Shown piece after piece: positions 35,463 to 45,338 of a stretch of 64,000 nt of DNA (position 1 is its first letter; each line of letters begins with the position of its first letter). Below the pieces are notes generated by a model. That model saw only the letters and a program-made list of their open reading frames with translations, did no database searches and was not told where the DNA came from. Source of the DNA: Thioalkalivibrio sp. ALJ16 (GTDB lineage: Bacteria; Pseudomonadota; Gammaproteobacteria; Ectothiorhodospirales; Ectothiorhodospiraceae); the NCBI RefSeq assembly GCF_000377345.1, contig NZ_KB898038.1:124001-188000 (forward strand), read 5' to 3'. Made by a program: the position numbers and the translations under genes.

Positions 35463-37583
35463 ATGGCCATGGCAAAACATCATCGAATCCCAGCCCGGAC
35501 GCTCCACCGCGTATGGGCGCCCTTCTCCAAAGGCGTGCAGGCTCGGCTGGAAGACTTCCTGAACGAGCTGGACGACCGCCTGATGGAGGCCTCCGAGCGC
35601 GCCATCGACTCGCAGCGCGCCGGCCGGCTTCTGACCCTGTCCCGCCAGATTCGCATGGCCAGCGACATGATTCTGCGCCACTTCCGTGACCGCCTGAACC
35701 AAGCCATCGCCCCGGAAGACCCCGATGCCGAATCCGCGTTCCTGGACGAGCTGAGTCTTATGGACGACGCCGACACCGAGCGCGAAGTGGCCCTGCGCAA
35801 GCTGGTCAAAGGGGCCCATGGCGCGATGGCTGCCGAGATCGACGCGCTGGAGACGGTCACCCGCGACTACCAGCTCGCCCTGACACCGGAGGAGGCCCCC
35901 TGGCATCCACACGCCCTCGGCGAGGCCTTCCTGGAGGCCCTGGAGGCGGAACAACTGTCACCGGAAGACAGCCTGATGCTGCTGCACTGGTTCGACCGCG
36001 ACGTGGTGCGAACCCTGCAGCCAGAGATGCAGGCGCTGCTGCAGGCATTCCGCGACGCCGGCTTCGTGGTGCCCGACACCCCGGCCCCGACCGCGCCTGT
36101 CCGCGGCCGGCAGAGCGCCGATACCGCGGCGCCACCGGTCGCGGTCGCCTCCCCCGCCACGCCCCCCGAGTCTGCGGGGCCTGCCGGGGCGGCCGGCAAC
36201 TGGACCCAGTTCGGGTACCAGGTGCCCGTGGCCGGGCAGGTCGTTGCCACCGCAGGGGCCGGCCACGGCTCGCCGGTGGAGGCGGTCACGACCATACTCA
36301 ACAGCGCATCACCGAGCACGCTCGAGCCCTTCATCATGGACCTGCTCCAGGGGCTCTTCGACATGATCCTGAAGCGGGACGACCTCAACCCCGCGCTGCG
36401 CGAACCGCTCTCCGATCTTCAGCTGCCGCTGGTGCGGATCGCGATGCGCGAAACCGACTTCTTCCGCGACCGTGGCCATCCGGCCCGACAGATGACCGGC
36501 CTGCTGCTCAACATCGCGCTGCGGGTCGACCCCGACCTGCCGCTGAACGAGGCCCGGGAACTGCCCCTCAGCCAGCTGGTATTCGAGAATGTCGAGCGGG
36601 TGCGCAACGGCGGCCTGGAGGACCGTGGCGCCTTTGACGAGGCGCTGACCCGGCTGCAGGACGACCTGGCCGCGGCCGAAGAACGCATCATCTACCAGGC
36701 CGCCGACGTGCAGGCCGAGGCCCAGCAGGAAGAGCGCGCCCTGGAGATCACCTACAGCGTGGAATCCACGGTGGAGCGCACCGTGATCTCCATGGGGCAG
36801 GACCTGCCCGACGAGGCGCGCGAGCAGCTGATGGACGCCTGGGTGCCGCTGATGACCGCCCAGAAGACCGCCGAGGCTGAAGCGGAGACCGATGCCGAGT
36901 CCGGGAGCGCCACGCCCCCTGACGCCGGTGCCGATGCACCCGCCGACACCGACGGCATGGCCCTGCTGCACGAACTCCTCGAGCTGATGCAGGAGGAACC
37001 CGACTTCCAGAAATCCGCCCCGCTGCTGGCCCGCATCCGCGCCTTCCTCGACCGTGCCCCGCTGTCGAAGGAGGAGCGCACCCGGATCAAGCAGGACCTG
37101 GTGTCCGCCCACCTGGTCGCGGCGGGCAGGCGGCGCTCCACCCCCGCCGACAGCGGTGCCGAGGCAACGAAGGCCGCGTCCGAAACCCGCACCGAGTCCG
37201 CCACAGCGCGCATGGACAAGGCCCGCGAACGGGCCAGCAGCCGTCCGCGCTCCCTGTTTGGCGATTCACCCCGGCATGCCGACGACGACCCGTCGCTGAT
37301 GCGCGATCATGACGACGAGCATGTCGAGCACGCCGACAATCTGATCTCCGGGACCTGGGTCCAGTTCACCTCGCCGGCCGGCACCAAGGTCACCCGCATG
37401 AAGCTGGTTTGGCGTGGCACCCATGCCGGTCGCCTGCTGTTCACGGATGCGGCCGGGCGCGCCCGGCGACAGCACAGCATTCAGGGCCTGGCGCATGAAT
37501 TCCGCAGCGGCCGCGCTCAGATCATCCCGGACGAATCCCTGTTCGATCACCTGATGGACCAGCGCCTCGGCCAGTCAGCCTGA
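35463..37583 (+). CDS. DUF1631 family protein with PilZ-like C-terminus
   Basis: The protein has about 706 residues from the ATG at 35463 (MAMAKHHRIP); start choice is uncertain because in-frame codons extend to 35415. It matches DUF1631, a large, mostly helical, acidic proteobacterial family. Its C-terminal ~90 residues (ISGTWVQFTSPAGTKVTRMKLVWRG...RRQHSIQGLA) resemble a PilZ-type beta-barrel. The long middle is low complexity (Ala/Glu/Asp). Function is unknown; a c-di-GMP-linked role has been suggested for the family. It is a single gene ending in a terminator-like hairpin. Confidence 0.82.
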   Translation: MAMAKHHRIPARTLHRVWAPFSKGVQARLEDFLNELDDRLMEASERAIDSQRAGRLLTLSRQIRMASDMILRHFRDRLNQAIAPEDPDAESAFLDELSLMDDADTEREVALRKLVKGAHGAMAAEIDALETVTRDYQLALTPEEAPWHPHALGEAFLEALEAEQLSPEDSLMLLHWFDRDVVRTLQPEMQALLQAFRDAGFVVPDTPAPTAPVRGRQSADTAAPPVAVASPATPPESAGPAGAAGNWTQFGYQVPVAGQVVATAGAGHGSPVEAVTTILNSASPSTLEPFIMDLLQGLFDMILKRDDLNPALREPLSDLQLPLVRIAMRETDFFRDRGHPARQMTGLLLNIALRVDPDLPLNEARELPLSQLVFENVERVRNGGLEDRGAFDEALTRLQDDLAAAEERIIYQAADVQAEAQQEERALEITYSVESTVERTVISMGQDLPDEAREQLMDAWVPLMTAQKTAEAEAETDAESGSATPPDAGADAPADTDGMALLHELLELMQEEPDFQKSAPLLARIRAFLDRAPLSKEERTRIKQDLVSAHLVAAGRRRSTPADSGAEATKAASETRTESATARMDKARERASSRPRSLFGDSPRHADDDPSLMRDHDDEHVEHADNLISGTWVQFTSPAGTKVTRMKLVWRGTHAGRLLFTDAAGRARRQHSIQGLAHEFRSGRAQIIPDESLFDHLMDQRLGQSA

Positions 37584-37630
37584 CGTTCCCGCAGACGTTT
37601 CCACCTGAATGGCGGCCCGCCACCCCCCGG

Positions 37631-37651
37631 CGCCCGGCATCTCGCCGGGCG
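37631..37651 (+). terminator. Terminator after the DUF1631 gene
   Basis: An 8-bp CGCCCGGC/GCCGGGCG stem (37631-37638 with 37644-37651) lies 47 nt after the stop. It is followed a few bases later by CCTTTTCC. Confidence 0.6.
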
Positions 37652-37714
37652 TGCGGACCTTTTCCGCTCCGCCGGGGTCCATCTTGCGTTGCCAACCCAA
37701 TCCTGGACACACCG

Positions 37715-38245
37715 ATGACACGCACACTGGCGGGCCTCTTTGCAGGCCTGGTACTGGGGGGACTCGTGACCGGATGCAGCGCGCCACAGAAGATGCCGAC
37801 GGTCGAGCAGGTCGACCTCGAACGCTACATGGGCGACTGGTACGTGATCGCGAATATCCCGACCTTTCTCGAACGCGATGCCTACAACGCCCTGGAGCAG
37901 TACGCGCTGAATGACGACGGCACCATCGCCACCACGTTCTCCTTCAACAAGGGGGGCTTCGATGGCCCGCGCCGCGAATACAACCCCACCGGTTTCGTCC
38001 GCAGCGAGAGCAATGCCGAATGGGGCATGCGTTTCCTGTGGCCGTTCAAGGCCGAGTTCCTGATCGTCTATCTGGACGAGGACTACAGCCAGACGGTCAT
38101 TGGCCGCAGCAAGCGCGACTATGTCTGGATCATGGCGCGAGAGCCGCAGATGCCCGAAGACGACTATCAGGCCATCGTCGCCTACCTGGACGAACTCGGC
38201 TACGACATCGACGCCATCCAGCGCGTGCCCCAGCGCTGGGACTGA
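37715..38245 (+). CDS. Outer-membrane lipocalin lipoprotein (Blc-like)
   Basis: The 176-residue protein starts with a lipoprotein signal and lipobox LVTGC. The lipocalin first motif GDWYVIANIPTFLER and the later YVWIMAREPQMPEDDY match bacterial lipocalin Blc. It is inferred to sit in the outer membrane and bind lysophospholipids or fatty acids. Blc is usually stress-induced. The gene stands alone, convergent with the oxoprolinase gene. Confidence 0.92.
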   Translation: MTRTLAGLFAGLVLGGLVTGCSAPQKMPTVEQVDLERYMGDWYVIANIPTFLERDAYNALEQYALNDDGTIATTFSFNKGGFDGPRREYNPTGFVRSESNAEWGMRFLWPFKAEFLIVYLDEDYSQTVIGRSKRDYVWIMAREPQMPEDDYQAIVAYLDELGYDIDAIQRVPQRWD

Positions 38246-38297
38246 CCGCCGCGGCCGGAACCCCGCGCAGCGGACGCGCAGGGATCGCGGGCCGCCT

Positions 38298-41200
38298 TCA
38301 CGCCCGGCCGTAGCCGCCGCCACCCGGCGTGTGGATCTCCACCGCATCGCCGGGGGCCACCGGGCGGCGGTCGCAGCCCGCCAGCGCCTCGCGGCGGCCG
38401 TCGGCGCGCAGGATGGCATCCTCGCCGGTCGCACCCGGCTCGCCCCCGTCGAGGCCGAACGGCGGCACCCGGCGGCGGTTGGCCAGCAGCACCACCTCCA
38501 TCGCCTGGTCGAACCCCAGACGCCGGATCACCCCGTCGCCACCGCGCTGCTGCCCGGCCCCGCCGGAGCCCCGGCGGATGCCGAAGTGCTCCACGCGCAC
38601 CGGGAACCGGCTCTCCAGCACCTCCGGGTCAGTCAGGCGCGAGTTGGTCATGTGGGTCTGCACGGCGCCGGCGCCGACGTAGTCCGGGCCGGCCCCGGCA
38701 CCCCCGGCGATGGTCTCGTAATACTGGTACTCGGCGTTGCCGAAGGTCAGGTTGTTCATCGTCCCCTGGGCCGCAGCCTGCACCCCCAGCGCCCCGAACA
38801 GGGCATCGGTGACCACCTGCGAGGTCTCGACATTGCCGGCCACCACCGCCGCCGGCGGGCGCGGGTTCAGCAGGCAGCCCTCGGGGATCGCCAGCTCCAC
38901 CGCCTCGAGACAGCCATCGTTCAGCGGGATCGCGTCCTCCAGCAGGGTGCGCAGCACATACAGCACCGCGGCGCGCACGATCGAGGCCGGCGCGTTGAAG
39001 TTGTCCGCGCGCACCGGCGAGGTCCCGTCGAAGTCGATATGCAGGCGCGCCCCGACCCGCGTCACCGCGACCCGCACCTCGGCACCATTGTCCAGCGCAT
39101 AGGCAAACCGCCCGGTCTGCAGTCGCGGGATCAGGCGCTCCACCGCCTCGCGGGCATTGTCCAGCACGTGGCGCATGTAGGCCGTGACCACCGGCTGTCC
39201 GTACTCGTCCAGCAGGCGCCCGAGCTCCTCCAGCCCCTTGCGGTTGGCGGCGACCTGCGCCTGCAGATCGGCCAGGTTCTGTTCCGGGTTGCGCGCCGGC
39301 CACGCGCCCGCAGCCAGCAGCCCGCGCAGGGCCTCGGCCGCGAACTGCCCGTCACGCAGCAGCCGGGTCGGCGGTATCAGCACGCCCTCCTCGGCCAGGG
39401 TCGCGGAGAACGCCGGCATCGAGCCCGGGGTGATGCCGCCGACATCGGCGTGATGCCCGCGCGAGGCGACAAAGAACTCCAGTGCAGCCCCCTGATCAAC
39501 CGGGTCCTCCGTGACCTGCCCGGCCGCGTCCACGAAGACCGGGGTCACCACGGTGATGTCCGGCAGGTGGGTACCGCCGTTGTAGGGGTCGTTCAGGACA
39601 TACGCATCGCCCGGGCGCAGGTCGCCGGCGAAGGCCGCCACCACCGCACGCACACTGGCCCCCATCGAACCCAGATGCACCGGCATGTGCGGCGCATTCG
39701 CGACCAGCCGGCCGTCGGCGTCGAACAGCGCGCAGGAAAAATCCAGACGTTCCTTGATGTTCACCGAGTGCGCGGTGTTGCGCAGGGTGTACCCCATCTG
39801 ATCGGCGATCGCCATGAAGCGGTTGTTGAACACCTCCAGCAATACCGGATCACGCGCCGCGCTCGCGGTCCGCCGCTCGGAGGTCGGCGCGGCGGCCTCA
39901 CGCGCCCGCTCCAGGCGCAACGTGCCGTCGGCCTCGATCTGCCCGCGCCACCCGGGCTCCAGTACCAGGGTCGCGGTGGACTCGATCACCAGCGCGGGGC
40001 CGGCCAGCTGCATGCCGGGGCGCAGCTGTTCTCGCCGATACAGGGGGCAATCGCGCAGGGTACCGGCGATGGTCATGGCGACCGTCGCGGCCTCCGGGGC
40101 CGGGCCTGCAGGGGCCGGGGCCGTCAGGGTCTGCGGGGTCGCCCCGGTCCCGGCGATCGCCTCGGCCGCGACGATCGCGACCATCAGCTCCCGGTCCGGC
40201 GGGGCAAAGCCGTACCGGTCGCGGTACGCCGCGGCAAAGGCCTGCATCACCGTATCCACGGGTCCCGCCGGCACCTCCAGCGCGGTATCCGAGCCGGCCA
40301 GACGCAGGTGCAGCCGGCGTTCCAGCCGGATCGCCTCTGGCGCGACCCCCTGCGCCTCCAGCGCCTGCCGGGCCGCCTCGGCCTCTTCTTCCAGAACCCG
40401 GTCCAGATCCTGCTCGAGCGCCGCCAGCCGTTCGCTGGCCAGCGGCCACTCCAGGCTGCACTCGCGCAGCGCACGCAGCTCGCCCAGGCCCATGCCGTAG
40501 GCCGAGAGCACCCCGCCCAGCGGGTGGAACAGGATGTGCCGCATGCCCAGCCGCTCGGCCACCCGGCAGGCGTGCTGCCCCCCGGCCCCGCCGAAACAGA
40601 CCAGGGCATAGCGCGAGACATCATGGCCGCGCTGCACCGAGATGGTCTTGATCGCCTGGGCCATGTGCTCCACCGCGATCTGCAACAGGCCCTCGGCCAG
40701 CGCCGCGGGCGTCGGGCGGTCGTCCCCGGCCGCGGCCACCGCCTGCGCCAGCTCGGCGAACTGGCGCTGCACCGGCGCCGGGTCCAGCGGACGATCGCGG
40801 TTCGGCCCGAACACGGCGGGGAAGTATTCCGGCCGCAGGCGCCCCAGCAGCAGGTTGCAGTCGGTCACCGTCAGCGGCCCGCCCTGGCCGTAGCAGGCCG
40901 GCCCCGGCCGCGCCCCGGCGGACTCCGGGCCCACCCGCAGGCGCATCCCGTCGAAGCGGCAGATCGAGCCGCCACCGGCCGCGACGGTGTGGATATCCAG
41001 CATCGGCACGCGCAGTCGCGCGCCGGCGACCTCGCTCTCCTGGCTGCGCTCCAGCGCGCCGGCGAGGTGCGCGACATCGGTAGAGGTGCCGCCCATGTCG
41101 AAGGTAATCAGGCGCTCGAAACCCAGCGGCCGCGCCGTCTCCAGCGCACCGACGATGCCGCCGGCCGGGCCCGACAGGATCGCATCGCGGCCGCGGAAAC

Positions 41201-41957
41201 GGGCCGCATCCACCAGCCCGCCATGCGACTGCATGAAGCGCAGCGGCACCGCGCCGAGCGCCCCGGCGACCTGCCGCACGTACCGGCCGAGCACCGGCGA
41301 GAGGTAGGCATCGACAACGGTGGTCTCGCCGCGTGGCACCAGCTTGATCAGCGGGCTGGCCTCGTGGCTGGCCACCACCTCTTCGAAGCCGAGCTCGCGC
41401 GCCAGCGCGGCAACCGCCTGCTCGTGGGCCGGGTAGCGATAGCCATGCAGACAGGCCACCGCCACCGCGCGCAGCCCGTCCGCGCGCGCCGCCGCCAGCC
41501 GCGGACGCAGGTCGTCCAGGTCCGGCGGCTGCAGCACCTGGCCGGCGGCATTCACGCGTTCGCGCACCGGCTCCACGCGGGCATAGACCGGAGCGGGGAG
41601 CCGGATCGCCCGGGCGAACAGCTCCGGGCGCGCCTGATGGCCGATCCGCAGCGCATCCTCCAGGCCTGCGGTGATCACCAGCAGGGTCGGCTCACCCTTG
41701 CGCTCCAGCAGGGCATTGGTGGCGACCGTGGTGCCCATGCGCACCTCGTGGATCGCGCCCGGCGGGATGGCCGCGTCCGGCCCGAGCCCGAGCAGGTCGC
41801 GGATGCCCTGGACCGCGGCATCGGCATAGGCCTCGGGATTCTCGGACAGCAGCTTGCGGGTATGCAGCCGGCCCTGCGGGTCGCGTCCGACCAGGTCGGT
41901 GAAGGTCCCGCCGCGGTCGACCCAGAAATCCCATCCTGTCAGGCTGTCGCTCCCCAT
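38298..41957 (-). CDS. Fused hydantoinase/5-oxoprolinase (HyuA-HyuB)
   Basis: The protein has about 1219 residues, read from the ATG at 41957 with GGAG upstream (an in-frame GTG four codons earlier is disfavoured). The N-terminal half is HyuA-like with actin-fold ATP motifs [11 protein letters not shown] and [13 protein letters not shown]. The C-terminal half, from about residue 690, is HyuB-like ([37 protein letters not shown]...). The single-chain order resembles eukaryotic-type ATP-dependent 5-oxoprolinase, which opens 5-oxoproline to glutamate. Substrate in bacteria can vary. It is divergent from the YdjM-like gene. Confidence 0.9.
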   Translation of the reverse strand: MGSDSLTGWDFWVDRGGTFTDLVGRDPQGRLHTRKLLSENPEAYADAAVQGIRDLLGLGPDAAIPPGAIHEVRMGTTVATNALLERKGEPTLLVITAGLEDALRIGHQARPELFARAIRLPAPVYARVEPVRERVNAAGQVLQPPDLDDLRPRLAAARADGLRAVAVACLHGYRYPAHEQAVAALARELGFEEVVASHEASPLIKLVPRGETTVVDAYLSPVLGRYVRQVAGALGAVPLRFMQSHGGLVDAARFRGRDAILSGPAGGIVGALETARPLGFERLITFDMGGTSTDVAHLAGALERSQESEVAGARLRVPMLDIHTVAAGGGSICRFDGMRLRVGPESAGARPGPACYGQGGPLTVTDCNLLLGRLRPEYFPAVFGPNRDRPLDPAPVQRQFAELAQAVAAAGDDRPTPAALAEGLLQIAVEHMAQAIKTISVQRGHDVSRYALVCFGGAGGQHACRVAERLGMRHILFHPLGGVLSAYGMGLGELRALRECSLEWPLASERLAALEQDLDRVLEEEAEAARQALEAQGVAPEAIRLERRLHLRLAGSDTALEVPAGPVDTVMQAFAAAYRDRYGFAPPDRELMVAIVAAEAIAGTGATPQTLTAPAPAGPAPEAATVAMTIAGTLRDCPLYRREQLRPGMQLAGPALVIESTATLVLEPGWRGQIEADGTLRLERAREAAAPTSERRTASAARDPVLLEVFNNRFMAIADQMGYTLRNTAHSVNIKERLDFSCALFDADGRLVANAPHMPVHLGSMGASVRAVVAAFAGDLRPGDAYVLNDPYNGGTHLPDITVVTPVFVDAAGQVTEDPVDQGAALEFFVASRGHHADVGGITPGSMPAFSATLAEEGVLIPPTRLLRDGQFAAEALRGLLAAGAWPARNPEQNLADLQAQVAANRKGLEELGRLLDEYGQPVVTAYMRHVLDNAREAVERLIPRLQTGRFAYALDNGAEVRVAVTRVGARLHIDFDGTSPVRADNFNAPASIVRAAVLYVLRTLLEDAIPLNDGCLEAVELAIPEGCLLNPRPPAAVVAGNVETSQVVTDALFGALGVQAAAQGTMNNLTFGNAEYQYYETIAGGAGAGPDYVGAGAVQTHMTNSRLTDPEVLESRFPVRVEHFGIRRGSGGAGQQRGGDGVIRRLGFDQAMEVVLLANRRRVPPFGLDGGEPGATGEDAILRADGRREALAGCDRRPVAPGDAVEIHTPGGGGYGRA

Positions 41958-42053
41958 GCGTCTCCACACACGTTACGTCGAACGAACCTGACCGCCTGGC
42001 GCCGGTCACAGGCTGGAACGCTCGACATTGAAAAGAAAGGAATTCGGTCCCGT

Positions 42054-43181
42054 ATGGATCCTGTTACCCACGCCAGTCTGGGCGCGGTCGTCGGCGGGCT
42101 GGTGCTTGGCTCCCGCCTGGGCCGCAAGGCCGTGGTGCTGGGCGCCGCCGTCGCGCTGCTGCCCGACCTCGATATCCTCATAGCTTACGGTGACGACCTC
42201 TCGGATTTCATCTACCACCGCGGCTTCACGCACTCGCTGCTGGTGCATCTGCTGGTTGCCACCGGGGTCGCGGGGCTGCTGGCCCGGCTGCCGCGCACGG
42301 CGGAGATCGGCTTCGCCCGCTGGTGGTGGTTCTTCTTCCTGGTGCTGGCCACGCATGCGCTGAACGACCTGCTGACCACCTACGGCACGCAGATCCTCTG
42401 GCCCCTGCCGGTGGGCGCGTTGTCCACGGCCTCGATGTTCGTGATCGACCCGTTTTACACCCTGCCCCTGCTGATCGCCGCGATCGGCGCCCTGTTCTGG
42501 CGCTTTGCCCCGCGGCTGCTGGTGGCGGGGCTGGTGATCTCCACGGTCTACGCCGGTTCCGGCCTGGTCCTGAAGGCCTGGATCGACCACCGCATCCAGC
42601 CCGCCCTGACGGCCATGGAGCTGGACACCCAGCCCCGGCTGGTGCAGCCAACCCCGTTCAATTTGTTCCTGTGGCGGGTGACCGTGGTCCAGGACGACAC
42701 CTTCCTGGAGGCCTGGGTCGGAATCTTCGATCACCCGATCCGCCCCGACTTCGAGCGCTTCGCGCGTGGCGACCGCGAGCTGCGCCGCGCGGCCCTGGCG
42801 CTGGAGGATGGCCAGCGCCTGCAGGGCTTCTCCGGGGATTTCCTGCGTTTTCACCGCACCGCGCGCGACGACGGCCCGGATCGCCTGGTCGTCACCGACA
42901 TCCGGCTGGGCGCCCCGGGATATTTTCCGTTCGGCTTCGAGCTGGCCGAAAAGGCCAACGGCGAATGGCAGCCGATCCCGCCCCGCCGCATCGCCGAATC
43001 CACCCGTGGCGAACGGCTGGGAGCGGTACCGGCGATCCTGCGCCGCATCGTCGACCCGGGCGGCGCGCCCTGCCTGATGGACCTGGCCGAGCCCGATTAC
43101 GCCATCCAGGATCCACCGCCGCGCTGCCGCATGCCGCCGCTGCCGGAGCACTCGGAACACCCGGGGCCCGCGGTGCCGTGA
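42054..43181 (+). CDS. YdjM-like inner-membrane metal-dependent hydrolase family protein
   Basis: The 375-residue protein starts MDPVTHASLGAVVGGLVLG. It has the family's metal-ligand-like motifs THASLG, LLPDLDIL and RGFTHSLLVH, followed by several transmembrane helices and a soluble C-terminal half (~190-375) with no recognised domain. The family (PF04307 type) is widespread and poorly characterised. The gene overlaps the HNH gene by four bases (GTGA). An AAGGA ribosome site lies about 10 nt upstream. Confidence 0.85.
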   Translation: MDPVTHASLGAVVGGLVLGSRLGRKAVVLGAAVALLPDLDILIAYGDDLSDFIYHRGFTHSLLVHLLVATGVAGLLARLPRTAEIGFARWWWFFFLVLATHALNDLLTTYGTQILWPLPVGALSTASMFVIDPFYTLPLLIAAIGALFWRFAPRLLVAGLVISTVYAGSGLVLKAWIDHRIQPALTAMELDTQPRLVQPTPFNLFLWRVTVVQDDTFLEAWVGIFDHPIRPDFERFARGDRELRRAALALEDGQRLQGFSGDFLRFHRTARDDGPDRLVVTDIRLGAPGYFPFGFELAEKANGEWQPIPPRRIAESTRGERLGAVPAILRRIVDPGGAPCLMDLAEPDYAIQDPPPRCRMPPLPEHSEHPGPAVP

Positions 43182-43504
43182 GTGACCAGGCTCGCGAGAC
43201 CGGGGCACCACCGTCCGCCTGCGAGCTGTGCGCCCGCCCGATGGAGGCACTGACCCGCCACCACCTGATCCCGCGCAAACAGCATCGGCGCAAGCGGATC
43301 CGACGGCGATTCAGCCGCGCCGAGCGCGAGGGGCGCATCCTGCACGTCTGCCCGCCCTGCCACCGGCACATCCACCGCCACTTCGACGAACAGACCCTGG
43401 CCGAGCGCCTGAATACCCGCGAGGCCCTGCTGGCCGAGCCGGTGATCCGCGATTTCGTCGCGTGGATCTCGCGCCATCCACCCGGCTTCAAGCCCCGCTA
43501 CTAA
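43178..43504 (+). CDS. Small HNH-motif protein
   Basis: The 108-residue protein starts at GTG, overlapping the previous stop by four bases. It has two zinc-knuckle pairs, CELC and CPPC, around LTRHHLIPRKQHRRKR and CHRHIHRHF. That is an HNH-nuclease-like fold, with the HH of the first motif and the H of the second. Such short HNH proteins are common and mostly uncharacterised. Translational coupling to a membrane protein gives no clear function. Confidence 0.82.
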   Translation: MSDQARETGAPPSACELCARPMEALTRHHLIPRKQHRRKRIRRRFSRAEREGRILHVCPPCHRHIHRHFDEQTLAERLNTREALLAEPVIRDFVAWISRHPPGFKPRY

Positions 43505-43540
43505 AGAGACGCTATCGGGTTCGCCCCCGAACCTCCGGGA

Positions 43541-43601
43541 CCAGACATGCGAAAGGGGCCACTCGGGCCCCTTTGCTTGAATCTGGCGGAGAGGGAGGGA
43601 T
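43541..43601. repeat. 61-bp direct repeat, copy 1 (tRNA-Ser 3'-end fragment)
   Basis: This segment is identical to 43727-43787. It contains the tRNA downstream hairpin (43552-43574) and the last ~17 bases of the tRNA-Ser gene including CCA, but the identity stops in the T-arm. The copy is therefore a truncated tRNA 3' end lacking the rest of the gene. Confidence 0.9.
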
Positions 43602-43693
43602 GACTCGGCGCGCTGCGCCTCGCCCTGCGGGTCGTCGCCTGCAGCGACGTTCGGGTGCCGCTGCGCGTCACCCGTCGAACCCGGCTTTCTCAT

Positions 43694-43713
43694 GTATCGA
43701 GGGTTCGAATCCC
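43694..43713 (+). repeat. Inverted 20-nt tRNA-Ser T-arm fragment
   Basis: The 20 bases here equal, on the opposite strand, the T-arm of tRNA-Ser(GGA) at 43783-43802. They give a stray TTCGAAT T-loop in plus orientation without the rest of a tRNA. Confidence 0.85.
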
Positions 43714-43726
43714 GACACCTCTGGGG

Positions 43727-43787
43727 CCAGACATGCGAAAGGGGCCACTCGGGCCCCTTTGCTTGAATCTGGCGGAGAGGGAGGGAT
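43727..43787. repeat. 61-bp direct repeat, copy 2 (overlaps the intact tRNA-Ser)
   Basis: This is the second copy of the 61-bp repeat. It runs from the intergenic hairpin into the intact tRNA-Ser 3' end. The hairpin AAAGGGGCC/GGCCCCTTT (43738-43746 with 43752-43760) is the probable tRNA terminator. Confidence 0.9.
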
Positions 43788-43860
43788 TCGAACCCTCGAT
43801 ACGGGGTTACCGTATACACACTTTCCAGGCGTGCGCCTTCGACCGCTCGGCCACCTCTCC
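43770..43860 (-). tRNA. tRNA-Ser(GGA)
   Basis: The 91-nt class II tRNA on the minus strand has acceptor GGAGAGG pairing with CCTCTCC, discriminator G and an encoded CCA. The anticodon loop CTGGAAA gives anticodon GGA (codons UCC/UCU) inside a CACGC/GTGTG stem. A long variable arm (TATACGGTAACCCCGTA) and a T-loop TTCGAAT follow. A terminator hairpin lies 10 nt beyond the 3' end. Confidence 0.96.
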
Positions 43861-43977
43861 TTTGGCTTCGCAACCGACAAGCCGTTGCGAAGCGCGCAAG
43901 GGTAAACCAGCCGCCGACCATTCGCAACGCAAGGCACCCGGTCCGGGCAAACACGGATACATGTGTACGGGACCGGA

Positions 43978-44325
43978 TCAGTCCCCGGAGGGCTTGGTCG
44001 GACCCCGCCCGGGCAGCACGGGAAAGGCGTGCACGTTACCGGCATCGCCACCGCCGTCCCGGATGCGCGGGGTGCCGACGGCGGCCACCTCGTCGATGCG
44101 GATCAGGGCATGCATCGGCACGTGGAACCGCTCCACCCCTTCGAACTCGGTGCGCAGGCGTTCTTCGGAGGGGTCGACCACCACCTGCGAGCGCTCGCCG
44201 AACAACAGGCCCTCGACGGTCACGAAACCATAGAGGTCGTCCTGGTAGACCTCGCGAGCGTAGATCTCGTAGACCTTGCCATGATTGAGAAAACTGACGC
44301 GATAGCGGGTATTGGACGTGTTCAT
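43978..44325 (-). CDS. DUF1820 family protein
   Basis: The 115-residue protein starts MNTSNTRYRVSFLNHGKVYEIYAREVYQDDLYGFVTVEGLLF. It matches DUF1820, a small cytosolic gammaproteobacterial family of unknown function. A start three codons upstream (MKG) is possible. The last ~25 residues are Gly/Pro-rich. It diverges from the AurF-like gene. Confidence 0.82.
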   Translation of the reverse strand: MNTSNTRYRVSFLNHGKVYEIYAREVYQDDLYGFVTVEGLLFGERSQVVVDPSEERLRTEFEGVERFHVPMHALIRIDEVAAVGTPRIRDGGGDAGNVHAFPVLPGRGPTKPSGD

Positions 44326-44435
44326 ACCCTTCATCATGGGGCAGCAACCGCAGATTGCAACGGGTTGGCGTTGGTCCCGAGCGACAGAGCCGGTATGATT
44401 CCCGCGGTCATCCGCATGGGTTCGGCACGCCAACG

Positions 44436-45296
44436 ATGAATTCCTCCCAGGAGCTGCTCGATCATCTGAGCCGCAACAGCTCGCCGTACCAGGATCCGCT
44501 GACGCGGATTCGCTGGGACGCGCTGTCGTGGGAGGATTTCTGGATTCCGGAGGAGGCGATCTCGCTGTTCGGCACGCCGGAGTACACGGCGCTGAACCCC
44601 GAACAGAAACGCCGTCTGTCGCAGTACGAGTTTCTCTATTTCATCAGTGGCGCGCTGTGGCTGGAAGGTCTGTTCATGGAGCGTATCTCGCGCATATCCA
44701 TGCACTCGACCGGGCGCCTGGACCGGCTGAACTATCGCCTGCACGAGCTGCGCGAGGAGGCGGGTCACAGCCTGATGTTCATCGAGTTCATGCGCCGCAG
44801 CCAGCTGCCGTTGCCGGAACGCCGCTTCCCGAAGCCGCGTCTGGCCACCCTGGTCGGCCGCTTTGCCCCGTTCGACTCCTCCATCTTCTGGATCGCGGTG
44901 ATGATCGGCGAGGAAGTCCCGGACCGCATGAACCGCCTGATCCACCAGCGGCGTGACGAGATCAGCCCGACCGTGCACGACATCGTCACCACGCACATGA
45001 TCGACGAGGCGCGCCACATGGCCCATGCCCGCGACACGCTGGAGGGCTGCCTGGACAGTCTGCCGACCTGGCAGAAGCTGACCTATCGCCCGCTGATGCG
45101 GCGGGTGTTCCGCCAGTTCGTGCGCGCCTTCTACTATCCCACCGCGGACATCTACCAGCTGGCCGGGCTGCCCGCGGGACCGGACTACCGGCGCCTGGCG
45201 CATGACAATCCGCGCCGAGCGGCGTTCGTGGATACCTGCGTGGACCCGGCGCTGCAGATCCTCCGTGCCCAGGGACTGGTGCTGAACTGGCGCTGA
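44436..45296 (+). CDS. AurF-like diiron oxygenase family protein
   Basis: The 286-residue all-helical protein carries a diiron ligand set: HELREEAGHSLMF (ExxH), IGEEVPDRMNR, and HMIDEARHMAHA (H plus ExxxH). This pattern and length match the p-aminobenzoate N-oxygenase (AurF) family, which oxidises aryl-amines or similar substrates. No biosynthetic cluster surrounds it, so the substrate is open; it could serve general oxidative metabolism. The start is the ATG at 44436 (MNSSQELLD). Confidence 0.82.
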   Translation: MNSSQELLDHLSRNSSPYQDPLTRIRWDALSWEDFWIPEEAISLFGTPEYTALNPEQKRRLSQYEFLYFISGALWLEGLFMERISRISMHSTGRLDRLNYRLHELREEAGHSLMFIEFMRRSQLPLPERRFPKPRLATLVGRFAPFDSSIFWIAVMIGEEVPDRMNRLIHQRRDEISPTVHDIVTTHMIDEARHMAHARDTLEGCLDSLPTWQKLTYRPLMRRVFRQFVRAFYYPTADIYQLAGLPAGPDYRRLAHDNPRRAAFVDTCVDPALQILRAQGLVLNWR

Positions 45297-45338
45297 CGCA
45301 AAGGGCTGTCCGCCCGGCCAGTTGAGTATGATCGGGCC

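Noticed and set aside
38100-42053. Long plus-strand frame opposite the oxoprolinase gene
   Set aside because: It is antisense to a clear HyuA-HyuB enzyme. Only its last part (from 42054) is a real gene with a proper start.
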